Below are positions 21,656-29,605 of a DNA stretch of 64,000 nucleotides, piece by piece. How positions within the stretch are numbered: the first letter of the stretch is position 1; each line of letters begins with the position of its first letter. The DNA is from Arthrobacter sp. zg-Y20 (lineage in GTDB: Bacteria > Actinomycetota > Actinomycetes > Actinomycetales > Micrococcaceae). The stretch is from the NCBI RefSeq assembly GCF_030142075.1, contig NZ_CP126241.1, positions 3,348,001 through 3,412,000 on the forward strand, given 5' to 3'. Both the position numbers and the translations under genes were made by a program. The notes beneath the pieces are model-generated. The model was not told where the DNA came from, did no database searches, and saw only the letters and a program-made list of their open reading frames with translations.

Positions 21656-22108
21656 ATGAGCCAGAGTTCCCGAACCGTACCGGCGCTGCCGGACAAAGAC
21701 ATCCGTGCCCTGAAGCGGGCCCTCGCCGCCGGCGACGTAACGGTCTTCGTGGACGGCACGGCACTGCGCCTGCCGGACACCGCCCGCGACGCCGTACTGG
21801 ACCTGCTCTCGCGCCTTGCGGACGGGTCCCCCGTTACCCTGTCCACCGCGGCCCCCGCTCCGGCGGACGCCGGCCAGGACGCACCCCTGCCGGCCGGACC
21901 CATGCCTCTGCTGACTACCTCGCAGGCCGCCGCTGCTGCCGGCATATCGCACACCTATCTGCGGAACCTGACCGACGCCGGCATCATCCCGGTGGAGTAC
22001 CGCGGTTCGCACCGCCGGATCCGGATGGAGGACGTGCAGTCCTGGCTGGAGTCCCAGCAGGCCGCGAAGGCCGCTAAGGAAGCCCGCCCGCAGGGCAACG
22101 CCGGCTGA
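21656..22108 (+). CDS. Excisionase-family helix-turn-helix DNA-binding protein
   Basis: A 150-residue protein. The C-terminal half carries an excisionase/MerR-type helix-turn-helix (LLTTSQAAAAAGISHTYLRNLTDAG, then IPVEYRGSHRRIRMEDVQSWLES). The N-terminal half (DIRALKRALAAGDVTVFVDGTAL) resembles the extension seen in antitoxins of PIN-domain pairs, yet no toxin gene follows: the next gene is alanine dehydrogenase. The start fits a leaderless promoter, CAAGAT then seven bases then ATG. Could be an orphan antitoxin or a local regulator. Confidence 0.8.
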   Translation: MSQSSRTVPALPDKDIRALKRALAAGDVTVFVDGTALRLPDTARDAVLDLLSRLADGSPVTLSTAAPAPADAGQDAPLPAGPMPLLTTSQAAAAAGISHTYLRNLTDAGIIPVEYRGSHRRIRMEDVQSWLESQQAAKAAKEARPQGNAG

Positions 22109-22227
22109 CCCGGACAAGCGCCGGGAAACCGGTCCTGCAGCGGTCTGCCGGCACGCCGGATGGGCATCTATGCTGGGGCTGTGTCGGCGGACACCTCGCC
22201 GGCTGACCCTACTGACGGAGCAATACT

Positions 22228-23346
22228 GTGATCATCGGTATCCCCAAGGAAATCAAGAACAATGAATTCCGCGTAGCAATTACTGCCTCCGGCGTGCATG
22301 AACTGCGCACCCACGGCCATGAGGTGCTGGTACAGAGCGGTGCCGGCACCGGTTCCAATATCACTGATGCGGAATACACCGCGGCCGGGGCGCAGATCCT
22401 GGACTCAGCCGACGACGTCTGGTCCCAGTCCGCCATGGTCCTGAAGGTCAAGGAACCCATCGCCTCCGAGTACCGGCATTTCCGGCCGGGCCTGATCCTC
22501 TTCACCTACCTCCACCTGGCCGCCGAGCCAAAGCTGACCGCGGCACTCTTGGAAAGCGGTGTAACCGCCATTGCCTATGAAACCGTGCAGCGCGGACGCA
22601 CCCTGCCCTTGCTTGCCCCCATGTCCGAAGTTGCCGGCCGGCTTTCGGTACAGGTGGGCGCCCAGTCCATGATGGCTCCGGCCGGCGGTCCGGGCCTGTT
22701 GCTCGGCGGGGTGCCGGGCGTGCGGCCCGCCAAAGTGGTGGTGCTCGGTGCCGGCGTGGCCGGCACCAACGCCGCTGCAGCCGCCGTCGGAGGCCATGCC
22801 GATGTCACGGTGCTGGACATCAACATTGACCGGCTCCGGGAGCTGGATGCGCTGTACGCCGGCCGGATCAAGACCGTAGCCTCCAACGCATTCGAGATTG
22901 AACGCGCGGTGGTGGACGCGGATCTGGTGATCGGCTCGGTCCTGGTTCCCGGGGCCAAGGCGCCCAAGCTCGTCACCAACGCCATGGTGGCGCGGATGAA
23001 ACCGGGCAGCGTCCTCGTGGACATCGCCGTGGACCAGGGCGGCTGCTTCGAAGACAGCCACCCCACCACCCATGAGGATCCCACGTTCCGGGTGCACGGC
23101 TCGCTGTTCTACTGCGTTGCCAACATGCCGGGCGCGGTGCCCAACACCTCCACTTACGCGCTGACCAATGTGACCCTGCCGTATGCGGTGGCGCTGGCCA
23201 ACCTCGGTGTTGCCGCTGCCTTCCAGAAATATCCGGACCTCGCGCACGGCCTGAACATCGCCGGCGGCAAGGTGACGCATTCCTCCGTCTCGGCAGCGCA
23301 CGGCCTGGAACTTGCCGCCGACTGGCCGGAACTGGTCGCGTCCTAA
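22228..23346 (+). CDS. ald: Alanine dehydrogenase
   Basis: NAD-dependent enzyme that interconverts L-alanine and pyruvate plus ammonia; many members also reduce glyoxylate to glycine. The 372-residue length is standard. Catalytic K75 (VKVKEP) and H96 (TYLHLAA) are in the expected places and the Rossmann motif [14 protein letters not shown] is intact. Starts at a GTG with GGAG seven bases upstream. A short dyad, GTGTCGGCGGACAC, lies 34 bases before the start (22181-22194) and could be an operator. Confidence 0.97.
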   Translation: MIIGIPKEIKNNEFRVAITASGVHELRTHGHEVLVQSGAGTGSNITDAEYTAAGAQILDSADDVWSQSAMVLKVKEPIASEYRHFRPGLILFTYLHLAAEPKLTAALLESGVTAIAYETVQRGRTLPLLAPMSEVAGRLSVQVGAQSMMAPAGGPGLLLGGVPGVRPAKVVVLGAGVAGTNAAAAAVGGHADVTVLDINIDRLRELDALYAGRIKTVASNAFEIERAVVDADLVIGSVLVPGAKAPKLVTNAMVARMKPGSVLVDIAVDQGGCFEDSHPTTHEDPTFRVHGSLFYCVANMPGAVPNTSTYALTNVTLPYAVALANLGVAAAFQKYPDLAHGLNIAGGKVTHSSVSAAHGLELAADWPELVAS

Positions 23347-23354
23347 CCCGGCTC

Positions 23355-23394
23355 GGTACCCGGGTCCGCAGCCGTTCGCGCGGACCCGGGTACC
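23355..23394. terminator. Bidirectional hairpin between ald and the MFS gene
   Basis: Perfect 15-bp stem, GGTACCCGGGTCCGC paired across a 10-base loop, between two convergent genes. No T-run follows on either strand, so termination would rely on the hairpin alone. Confidence 0.7.
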
Positions 23395-23419
23395 GGCCAT
23401 ATTGGCGGGCTGTGCCCCG

Positions 23420-24754
23420 CTAGCGGACGGGGGCCGGGTGCTTCTCGACCGGACCGTGCAGCACCGGCTTGCCCAGCCTGGAAATAACGACGGCGCCCAG
23501 GGCCATGGGGAGCACAAACAGGAAGTAGAGGTCCCCGGCGCTCCAGCCGCCGTCGATCAGGGCGCCGGCAAGGATGGGCGAAATGATGGCCCCAAGCCGG
23601 CCCATGCCGATCACCAGGCCCAGCGCCGTGCCCCGGACCTCGCTGGTGTAGTAGGTGGGGCTAATGGCAAGCATCCCGGCAATCGGCGCGTTGGAGCCGA
23701 AGCCCACCAGCGCGGCGGCGAAGAGGGCCCAGCCCACTGATCCGGTGGTTGAATTCGCGAAGACCACAAAGGTTGCCGCTCCGGCCACAAAGAACACCGC
23801 CAGGACCTTGCGCATCGGGAAACGCGCACCGAACAGGCCCAGCGTTATGCCGCCGGCAATGGCGCCGACGCTGAAGAGGACACCGGCGTTGATCCCGTCC
23901 CGGGCAGTGAACCCGCTGGCCGTGATCAGCTTGGGTGTCCAGGAGTTCGCGAAGTAGAAACTGGCCATCAGGATGAAATAGGCCAGGGACAGCAGGATGG
24001 TGCGCCGTGTGTTGTAACCGGTGAGGACGTCGGCAAACCGAGAGGTCTTCCGCCGCACCGGTACGGCGTCCGGAAGGGCATCCACTGGCGGCTGCCCTAT
24101 TGAGCGCAGGCTGCGGTTGAGCTGCGCCAGTGCGTCCGCCGGGCGCCTGGCCAGCAGGAAATCCACCGATTCCGGGAACACCTTCATCACCAGGGGAATC
24201 ATCAGGAAGGTTGCAACCGCTCCGAGCAGGAACGCGGACCGCCAACCATACTGGCTGATCAGCACGCCGCTGGCCAGCCCGCCCAGCACCCCGCCAATGG
24301 GCTGGCCGATGGTGACAATGGACAGGGCGGTGGAGCGCCGCTTTGCGTTGGAGAACTCCGAGGCAAAAACGCCGATGGTCGCCTGCAGTGTGCCAATGGC
24401 CAAGCCGGTGAGCAGGCGAAGAACCAGCAGCACCGCATAGTTCGGGGCAAAGAAGGACGCCAACATCCCCAGTCCGACAATGCACACACCGACCAGCATG
24501 GTGCGCTGCCGGCCGAAGATGTCGGCAACCGTGGAGACGAAGATGGAGCCCACCGCCATCCCCACCAGTGCTGCGCTGAGCAGGTAGCCCAGCTGCGCGC
24601 CGTTCAGCCCCCATTCTTCTTCCACATGGCTTGCACTGAAGGCCATCACCAGGACGTCGAAACCGTCGATCATGTACAAGGCTGTACAGATGGCAATGAT
24701 GGCCACCTGCCGCCGACTCATCGGGGCTTCTTCGATCCGGTCCTTGATGTGCAT
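23420..24754 (-). CDS. MFS transporter, aromatic acid:proton symporter type
   Basis: A 444-residue permease with twelve predicted membrane segments. [17 protein letters not shown] in the first helix and the following GRQRT loop are typical of the aromatic acid/H+ symporter branch (PcaK/BenK-like), which takes up benzoate, protocatechuate or similar acids. The start at 24754 fits a leaderless promoter (TAGCTT, six bases, ATG). Diverges from a MarR-like regulator, a frequent partner of aromatic-acid carriers. Substrate is inferred only from subfamily resemblance. Confidence 0.85.
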   Translation of the reverse strand: MHIKDRIEEAPMSRRQVAIIAICTALYMIDGFDVLVMAFSASHVEEEWGLNGAQLGYLLSAALVGMAVGSIFVSTVADIFGRQRTMLVGVCIVGLGMLASFFAPNYAVLLVLRLLTGLAIGTLQATIGVFASEFSNAKRRSTALSIVTIGQPIGGVLGGLASGVLISQYGWRSAFLLGAVATFLMIPLVMKVFPESVDFLLARRPADALAQLNRSLRSIGQPPVDALPDAVPVRRKTSRFADVLTGYNTRRTILLSLAYFILMASFYFANSWTPKLITASGFTARDGINAGVLFSVGAIAGGITLGLFGARFPMRKVLAVFFVAGAATFVVFANSTTGSVGWALFAAALVGFGSNAPIAGMLAISPTYYTSEVRGTALGLVIGMGRLGAIISPILAGALIDGGWSAGDLYFLFVLPMALGAVVISRLGKPVLHGPVEKHPAPVR

Positions 24755-24964
24755 CGTACAAAGCTATCTGAGGTGCTCATCACACCGGTATTCGGGTCCC
24801 CGGGTGACTGTACGGTGACGGGCGGTTCCGGCTCCGCCAAGCCGTCCGCCGCCATAATCCCGCTTGTCAGCGCCGGATAGTCCACCGTAAGCTGTCCTCT
24901 GGTCAAGACGTGGCCGAGGCCTGTTTCTGCACAGCCGCACCCTCTTTTAGACCCCAAGGAACAA

Positions 24965-25516
24965 GTGCCGTTTCGACACGTCAACCCCGACCAGTCCGGG
25001 AACTCCGAGCAGTCCGATTCCAGTCCCGGCCCTGATTCCGTTTCCGCATCCCACACCGCTCCGGCCACCCCGGGCTATTTCCCCCGGCTTCTGTCCGCTG
25101 CTGCCCATGTCACCCATGTGGCGTCCGACGGCGCCTTGGAACGCTTTGGCCTGAACCGGAACTCTTTCACCCTGCTCACCCTCCTGGCAGCAGCTGCAAC
25201 GGGTGACGCCGTAAAGGACACCGCGCTCGCTGCAGGTACCAGGCAGCCGCTGCCGGCCGTCCGGCGGGAGTTGTCTTCCCTTGTTTCGTCCGGATATGCG
25301 GAACAGCGGGGCTGTGTGCAGGAGGACCCGGAGACGGCTGGCGGGACCGACCCGGCCGTCTTGTCCTGGGCCGTCACCGAAGCCGGCCGCGAGGCCATCA
25401 AGTGCGCACAGCTGGCCGAGGCGGAGGTAACCCTGGACGCAGAGGACAGCCAGGAATTGCGCCGGGCGCTGCGGTCCCTGATCGCCTCCCTCGGTTTGGA
25501 GCATCCGGACAACTAG
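24965..25516 (+). CDS. MarR-like winged-helix regulator
   Basis: A 183-residue protein with a roughly 35-residue disordered head and a winged-helix core (NRNSFTLLTLLAAAATGDAVKDTALAAGTRQPLPAVRRELSS is the helix-turn-helix area). Starts at a GTG with AAGGAA upstream. The classic MarR wing motif is weak, so the family call is tentative. Position next to the divergent MFS gene suggests it controls that carrier. Convergent with the TetR gene 18 bases away. Confidence 0.65.
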   Translation: MPFRHVNPDQSGNSEQSDSSPGPDSVSASHTAPATPGYFPRLLSAAAHVTHVASDGALERFGLNRNSFTLLTLLAAAATGDAVKDTALAAGTRQPLPAVRRELSSLVSSGYAEQRGCVQEDPETAGGTDPAVLSWAVTEAGREAIKCAQLAEAEVTLDAEDSQELRRALRSLIASLGLEHPDN

Positions 25517-25534
25517 TCCCCGGCCAGTCCCGGG

Positions 25535-26122
25535 CTAGGCCCGGACAAGGGCAGCCACCAGATCCGTCCAGCCCTGCTCAAGCCGCGTCTGGTCCATTCC
25601 CGCCTCCCCGCGCAGATGAAGCAGCAGCCCGGCGTCCAGGAACGCCGCCAGCTGGTAGGCGGCAAGTTCGGGGTCCCGCACCCGACCCGCTTCCCGCAGC
25701 AACCCGGCCAGATGCGCCACGGCGAGGGCACGGGACGGGTTCCGGTAGCGGGTGCGGGGGTCGACGTCGGCTGCCCGGGCCAATTCGCTGTTCACCATGA
25801 GGAGCGACAGGCGTGCCGAGCCGAAGGCCTGTAACCGGGCGAGTGCCGGCGCGCCGGGCCCCAGCGGCGGCGGACCGGACATCCAGTCTGCGCGGAAACC
25901 GGCCTCCACGTGCTCCAGGAGCGCCTGCATCAGTCCTGACCGGCTGCCGAACCGGCGGAAGACCGTCCCTTTGCCCAATCCGGCCCGCCGGGCCAGGGCT
26001 TCCATGGTCAGCGCATCGGCGCCGCCTGCCGCCACGAGTTCCCGGGCCTCCTCCAGCAGGCGGAGCCGGTTGCGCTCCGCATCCCCGCGGATGCCGGACG
26101 GTACGGGCTGGCTTGCCTCCAT
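25535..26122 (-). CDS. TetR family transcriptional regulator
   Basis: A 195-residue repressor-type protein. The N-terminal TetR helix-turn-helix is clear: ALTMEALARRAGLGKGTVFRRFGSRSGLMQALLEHVE. The C-terminal ligand domain is unremarkable. The ATG at 26122 fits a leaderless promoter, TACACT then six bases. A perfect 14-bp palindrome at 26153-26166 overlaps the expected -35 and faces the divergent FMN reductase gene, so autoregulation and control of that gene are likely. Confidence 0.92.
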   Translation of the reverse strand: MEASQPVPSGIRGDAERNRLRLLEEARELVAAGGADALTMEALARRAGLGKGTVFRRFGSRSGLMQALLEHVEAGFRADWMSGPPPLGPGAPALARLQAFGSARLSLLMVNSELARAADVDPRTRYRNPSRALAVAHLAGLLREAGRVRDPELAAYQLAAFLDAGLLLHLRGEAGMDQTRLEQGWTDLVAALVRA

Positions 26123-26152
26123 CGCGCAAGTGTAACCCGGAGGGAATATATC

Positions 26153-26166
26153 CGGACCGCGGTCCG
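26153..26166. promoter_or_regulatory. Palindromic operator between tetR and the FMN reductase gene
   Basis: CGGACCGCGGTCCG is a perfect palindrome of the type bound by TetR repressors. It is 31 bases from the tetR start, overlapping the likely -35 region of its leaderless promoter, and 74 bases from the divergent reductase start. Confidence 0.7.
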
Positions 26167-26239
26167 TTTAAGCGATCGAAGACAGAACCGCGTCCGTGCC
26201 CGGGGGAAATCGGCACGGCCTAGACAGGAGTTCCCTATT

Positions 26240-26797
26240 TTGAGCACCACCATCCTGACCCTCGTCGGAAGCCTCCGCGCCGGATCCATCAACCGCCAGC
26301 TCGCCGAAGTGGCCGCAAGCGGTGCCCCTGAGGGCGTTGACGTGAAGGTATTTGACCGGCTGGGCGAGATCCCCTTCTACAACGAAGACATCGACGCCGA
26401 GGGCCTGGTTCCCGAACCCGCGCTGGCCCTGCGTGAAGCGGCTGCTGCCTCCGACGGCCTGTTGCTGATCAGCCCGGAATACAACGGCACCATGCCCGCA
26501 GTACTGAAAAACGCCATCGACTGGCTGTCCCGCCCCTTCGGCGCCAGCGCCGTGTCCGGAATGCCGACCGCCGTCATCGGTGCGGCCTTCGGCCAGTACG
26601 GCGGCGTATGGGCCCAGGATGATGCCCGGAAGTCCGTGGGCATTGCCGGCGCACGCGTCGTGGAGGAAGTGCGCCTGGCGATTGGCGGCTCGGTCACCCG
26701 CTATGCGGAAATCCACCCCAAGGACGACCCCGAGACGGTGGCCCAGCTCAATGAAGCCGTCCGCGTCCTCGCCGAGGCTTCCATTTCCGTAGCCTAG
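26240..26797 (+). CDS. NADPH-dependent FMN reductase
   Basis: A 185-residue flavodoxin-fold reductase. GSLRAGSINRQLA is the phosphate-binding loop for FMN, and SPEYNGTMPAVLKNAIDWLSRP is the conserved core motif of the NADPH-dependent FMN/quinone reductases. The start is a TTG with AGGAG nine bases upstream. The TetR operator upstream suggests induction by an electrophile or quinone, a common theme for this enzyme class. Confidence 0.93.
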   Translation: MSTTILTLVGSLRAGSINRQLAEVAASGAPEGVDVKVFDRLGEIPFYNEDIDAEGLVPEPALALREAAAASDGLLLISPEYNGTMPAVLKNAIDWLSRPFGASAVSGMPTAVIGAAFGQYGGVWAQDDARKSVGIAGARVVEEVRLAIGGSVTRYAEIHPKDDPETVAQLNEAVRVLAEASISVA

Positions 26798-26826
26798 GCG
26801 TCAAAACCGGCACCATTTCGCAGGAC

Positions 26827-26871
26827 AAACACAAAAGGGACGGACCCACATGGTCCGTCCCTTTTGTGTTT
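26827..26871. terminator. Strong bidirectional intrinsic terminator
   Basis: A perfect 20-bp stem with a 5-base loop; the outer part is A-rich on one side and T-rich on the other (AAACACAAAA and TTTTGTGTTT), so it can end transcription of the FMN reductase on the plus strand and of the small-peptide locus on the minus strand. Confidence 0.93.
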
Positions 26872-26902
26872 CTGCCGCACAGGTCCAGCGGACCCCGGCG
26901 CC

Positions 26903-27091
26903 TCAATACCAGGCCTGATCCGCCCACGCAGCATCCCGCAGATATTCGCGGGCCGGCCCAACATTCCACGCTTCACCGAAGGGTTCCAGCAGTCCGCTGT
27001 CCTTCATATCGGCCAGCAGATCTTCCGAGCAGCCCAGGACCAGACCCAGGTCTTGGGCGTCTGCCACCACTACCTCTTCTTGTTCGGCCAC
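26903..27091 (-). CDS. 62-residue hypothetical protein with aromatic C-terminus
   Basis: Acidic small protein downstream of the thiopeptide-type enzyme, ending in the aromatic tail AAWADQAWY. A GTG at 27091 is chosen because AAGGGGG lies eight bases upstream; a GTG at 27121 would add ten residues but has no ribosome binding site. The middle reads DLGLVLGCSEDLLADMKDSG and may be helical. No family was recognised. Thirty-three bases separate it from the upstream gene and the strong terminator follows. It might be a second precursor peptide, a leader-binding helper, or unrelated. Confidence 0.65.
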   Translation of the reverse strand: MAEQEEVVVADAQDLGLVLGCSEDLLADMKDSGLLEPFGEAWNVGPAREYLRDAAWADQAWY

Positions 27092-27124
27092 AGGCTGGGC
27101 CCCCTTCCCAATTGTGCGCACGTT

Positions 27125-28084
27125 TCAGCGCTTATCCAGCAGTACTGATTCCCGTTCCGGGCTCCAGGTGCGTGCGTACAGCCCCATGGCGGCTTCTTCC
27201 CGCAGGCTGAGACCAAGGCGGTTGAGGAGCATATGGGCTTGATATACCGTCAAGTGCTGGGCGCTACGGCTCAGCCGGGCCTTGTCCGCCCGGTAGAGGT
27301 AAGTGTCGATGCCGCGGAACCACCGGCGGCGCCAGTTTTCAACGGCCGATTCTGCTGCAGTGGCTGCCATTAGCCGGTGCGTCGGCATTACCTTGGCGCC
27401 TACCTGAACCGTCATTGCCTGCCGCACGCCTGCCGCCCGGGGGCCAAACCCGGCGGTGCAGCTGCGCAGGTGGCTGTCCCAGTAGTAGTCCCAGGACAAA
27501 CGGCGCCGGTCCGGCCAGGCCGAGGCGCGCGGTCCCTTCATCATGCTCCGGGCCGCGTCGAAGAGCAGCAGCGACCCGAGCGCCCACCGGTTTTGGACCT
27601 TGGGGAAACGCGCGGTTGCCCAGCTGGCCAGATCCGAGGAAAGTTCAAATACTTCTTCGGCGAGGGACAGCCCCTCCACCCCGCCGTACTTTGCGAGGTC
27701 CGCTTCGATCCGCGGGTCCTGAGGCTCTCCGCCGCCCGGGCTCAGCCGGTCGGTGGCGGGTTCAGTGAGCTGCTGGCTGGTCTCCAGATGGCCGATCACT
27801 CCGCTGGATTGTTCCTGCAGGGCCGGCAAAAGCGACTGCAGCCGGTCCAAGGTCTCGGTGGTTGCCAGCACCCGCATCTTTACGTGCGCAAAGGCCGGAT
27901 CCGAGCACCGGGTGAAATACCAGCGCTGGGCTCCCAGGACCTGCGCCTGCGCCGCCAGCGGGGTAACCAATTCTCCAATGATGCCGTCCGCTACATCGAA
28001 GCCCCCGGTATGGATGGAAAGTGACCACCAATGAGTGCCGGTTTGCGTCCGTGAGGCTGGTCGAACTGCAGCTAGCTGGCTCAT
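27125..28084 (-). CDS. Thiopeptide-type bacteriocin biosynthesis (SpaB_C-like) protein
   Basis: A 319-residue soluble protein whose N-terminal part (HWWSLSIHTGGFDVADGIIGEL, then RWYFTRCSDPAFAHVKMRVLA) resembles the thiopeptide-type domain found at the C-terminus of lantibiotic dehydratases and as stand-alone enzymes in thiopeptide pathways. There, members eliminate glutamylated residues or build the central pyridine ring. No dehydratase N-terminal domain (LanB_N) is present in the window. The ATG has GAGGGGAAAG about seven bases upstream. It lies 90 bases after a seven-codon ORF and diverges from a LuxR-type regulator. The family call is from recalled motif similarity. Confidence 0.75.
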   Translation of the reverse strand: MSQLAAVRPASRTQTGTHWWSLSIHTGGFDVADGIIGELVTPLAAQAQVLGAQRWYFTRCSDPAFAHVKMRVLATTETLDRLQSLLPALQEQSSGVIGHLETSQQLTEPATDRLSPGGGEPQDPRIEADLAKYGGVEGLSLAEEVFELSSDLASWATARFPKVQNRWALGSLLLFDAARSMMKGPRASAWPDRRRLSWDYYWDSHLRSCTAGFGPRAAGVRQAMTVQVGAKVMPTHRLMAATAAESAVENWRRRWFRGIDTYLYRADKARLSRSAQHLTVYQAHMLLNRLGLSLREEAAMGLYARTWSPERESVLLDKR

Positions 28085-28152
28085 GTGGATCTTTCCCCTC
28101 GGGGTTGGTTACCGCCGCTGGGGCGGGCCTGCATTGTTGTTATTTCCTGTGT

Positions 28153-28171
28153 TCGGCCCCTCGGGGGCCGA
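28153..28171 (-). terminator. Hairpin immediately after the seven-codon ORF
   Basis: An 8-bp perfect stem with a 3-base loop, TCGGCCCCTCGGGGGCCGA, begins three bases after the stop codon of the MKSWDWF ORF. No T-run follows. It could act as an attenuator, a processing stop that raises the short ORF over the downstream gene, or a partial terminator. Confidence 0.5.
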
Positions 28172-28174
28172 TGG

Positions 28175-28198
28175 TTAGAACCAATCCCAGCTCTTCAT
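28175..28198 (-). CDS. Seven-codon ORF MKSWDWF upstream of the SpaB_C-like gene
   Basis: ATG to TAA gives MKSWDWF. A very strong ribosome binding site, AAGGGGGA, lies eight bases upstream, better than most starts in the window, and a hairpin follows directly. Two of seven residues are Trp and one is Phe. Two readings are possible: a minimal precursor peptide modified by the adjacent enzyme, or a leader peptide sensing Trp supply and controlling the hairpin. The sequence shows the ORF and signals; translation and role are inference. Confidence 0.55.
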   Translation of the reverse strand: MKSWDWF

Positions 28199-28310
28199 GA
28201 TTGCTGTCCCCCTTGAATCTCTTGGCTGTTGCTCAGCCGGCACCTTGATTTGACTCCGAAAGCTTCCCCCGCCGCTGACGCGTCTGTAAATAGGCTCCGC
28301 TGCCCTGTTC

Positions 28311-28322
28311 CGGACATGGCCG
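28311..28322. promoter_or_regulatory. Palindrome copy A near the peptide promoter
   Basis: CGGACATGGCCG, one mismatch from a perfect palindrome, lies just upstream of a TATTTA -10-like box (minus strand, 28287-28292) and overlaps the expected -35. The same motif, perfect, recurs at 28429-28440. Likely binding site of the divergent LuxR-type regulator. Confidence 0.5.
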
Positions 28323-28340
28323 CTTCCGGCACCGGAACCC

Positions 28341-28381
28341 GGCATACCCGTGCCAAAATCGGACGCCTGAACGGGTATGCC
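28341..28381. repeat. 11-bp inverted repeat between the two palindromes
   Basis: GGCATACCCGT (28341-28351) is repeated inverted at 28371-28381 with 19 bases between. It lies midway between the two CGGACATG palindromes. It could be a second operator with widely spaced halves or a hairpin. Apart from this, the palindromes and the seven-codon ORF, the 28085-28556 region shows no gene. Confidence 0.55.
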
Positions 28382-28428
28382 CCACCTCTGCTTCCTGTAC
28401 CGGCAGCGCCGCCGTCGTTGGCATTAAC

Positions 28429-28440
28429 CGGACATGTCCG
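28429..28440. promoter_or_regulatory. Palindrome copy B near the regulator promoter
   Basis: CGGACATGTCCG is a perfect 12-bp palindrome matching copy A at 28311-28322 in eleven of twelve positions, and both are followed by TT two bases on. It lies upstream of a CATAAA -10-like box (28463-28468), overlapping the expected -35 of the plus-strand promoter. Confidence 0.5.
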
Positions 28441-28556
28441 ACTTTCCACAGTGTGTTGGCGACATAAAGCACTTTCGTAACGAGCGGACCGGAAACATGC
28501 TGTGCTGGGTAGGGTAGCCGTGGGGGCTTCAGCTTGCTGCTTTGAAAGGATTCGCC

Positions 28557-29525
28557 GTGCTGTCTCAGGTTTCGCTGGACGTCTACCGATTTGCCGTCAG
28601 CCGTCCCGGGTGGACGGCTGAAGATGCATCGGAGGCACTGGGATACACCAGCCGCTCCATTGACGCGGCCATTGCCGAGCTGACCTCCCGGTGCCTGCTG
28701 CTGGCGCAGGCTGCGGACTGCCCCAGCTACACCGCCGTCTCCCCTGACGTGGCACTGGCCGAACTGGTGGATCCGGACGAGCGGGCACTGCTGGAGCTGC
28801 GCGGCCGGATCAATTCCCGGCGCCGGGAAATGGCCGCCCTGACCCCCGCCTATGTGGAGGCACGCAAGCGGCTCGCGGCGGATTCCTCGGTGGAGGTGGT
28901 GGAGGACCAGGACAAGGTCCAGCGCGTCCTGATCGAATACGGGCGCAGCGCCACGGACCGCGTCCTGATTGCCCGTCCGGGCCAGGGGGCAAATGCAGAC
29001 ATCCACGAAGAGAGTGTGCAGAAGGACCTGGACCTGCTGCGCAGCGGCGTCCAGCGGCAGACGCTCTACCACTCCAGCACCCGGGACCACGTTCCCACCC
29101 GCAAGGCGGTGGAAACCATCACTGCGGCTGGCGGCCAGTTCCGCACACTTCCCTACATGCCGCTGCGGACACTGATTTTTGATGAGAAGGTCGCGGTGGT
29201 TGCCCGCCAACTGCATCCCGGAGACGTTGCCGGCCTGGTCATCCGCGATCCCAACCTCATCCGCATCTTTGGCCTGCTGTTCGAGTTCGCCTGGGGCCTT
29301 GCCGAGCCGTTTCTCACGGAGAATCCGGCCCGGGACGAGCTGACCAGCACCCAGCGCTCGGTCCTGACCGCCCTGGCCGCCGGATATTCCGATGAAGCCA
29401 TCGCCCGCCGGGTGGGTATCAGCGTCCGGACGTGCCGCCGGCACATTGCCTGGATGCTGGAGGAACTCGGTGCCGAGAGCCGGTTCCAGGCCGGAATCAA
29501 GGCCCACAAGGCCGGATGGATCTAG
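28557..29525 (+). CDS. LuxR-type regulator with TrmB-like N-terminal domain
   Basis: A 322-residue regulator. The first 70 residues form a TrmB-like winged helix (GWTAEDASEALGYTSRSIDAAIAEL), the middle is a sensor-like domain (about 100-250), and the C-terminus is a LuxR helix-turn-helix (RSVLTALAAGYSDEAIARRVGISVRTCRRHIAWMLEELGA). The GTG at 28557 is preferred to a TTG at 28542 because AAAGGA lies at a proper distance. It diverges from the seven-codon ORF and SpaB_C-like gene, and two matching palindromes in between suggest it controls both sides. Same architecture is known in actinobacterial secondary-metabolite regulators. Confidence 0.85.
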   Translation: MLSQVSLDVYRFAVSRPGWTAEDASEALGYTSRSIDAAIAELTSRCLLLAQAADCPSYTAVSPDVALAELVDPDERALLELRGRINSRRREMAALTPAYVEARKRLAADSSVEVVEDQDKVQRVLIEYGRSATDRVLIARPGQGANADIHEESVQKDLDLLRSGVQRQTLYHSSTRDHVPTRKAVETITAAGGQFRTLPYMPLRTLIFDEKVAVVARQLHPGDVAGLVIRDPNLIRIFGLLFEFAWGLAEPFLTENPARDELTSTQRSVLTALAAGYSDEAIARRVGISVRTCRRHIAWMLEELGAESRFQAGIKAHKAGWI

Positions 29526-29544
29526 GGACGGGAACCTAGATCCA
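29517..29544 (+). terminator. Hairpin spanning the regulator stop codon
   Basis: TGGATCTAGG (29517-29526) pairs with CCTAGATCCA (29535-29544) around an 8-base loop; the TAG stop of the regulator lies inside the left arm. No T-run. Likely a terminator or transcript-end hairpin before the aminotransferase gene. Confidence 0.6.
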
Positions 29545-29605
29545 GCCAACGGTGTACGAAACAGCCGTTGCATAGGGGTCAACACCCGGGGTTAGCATGG
29601 TTGCC

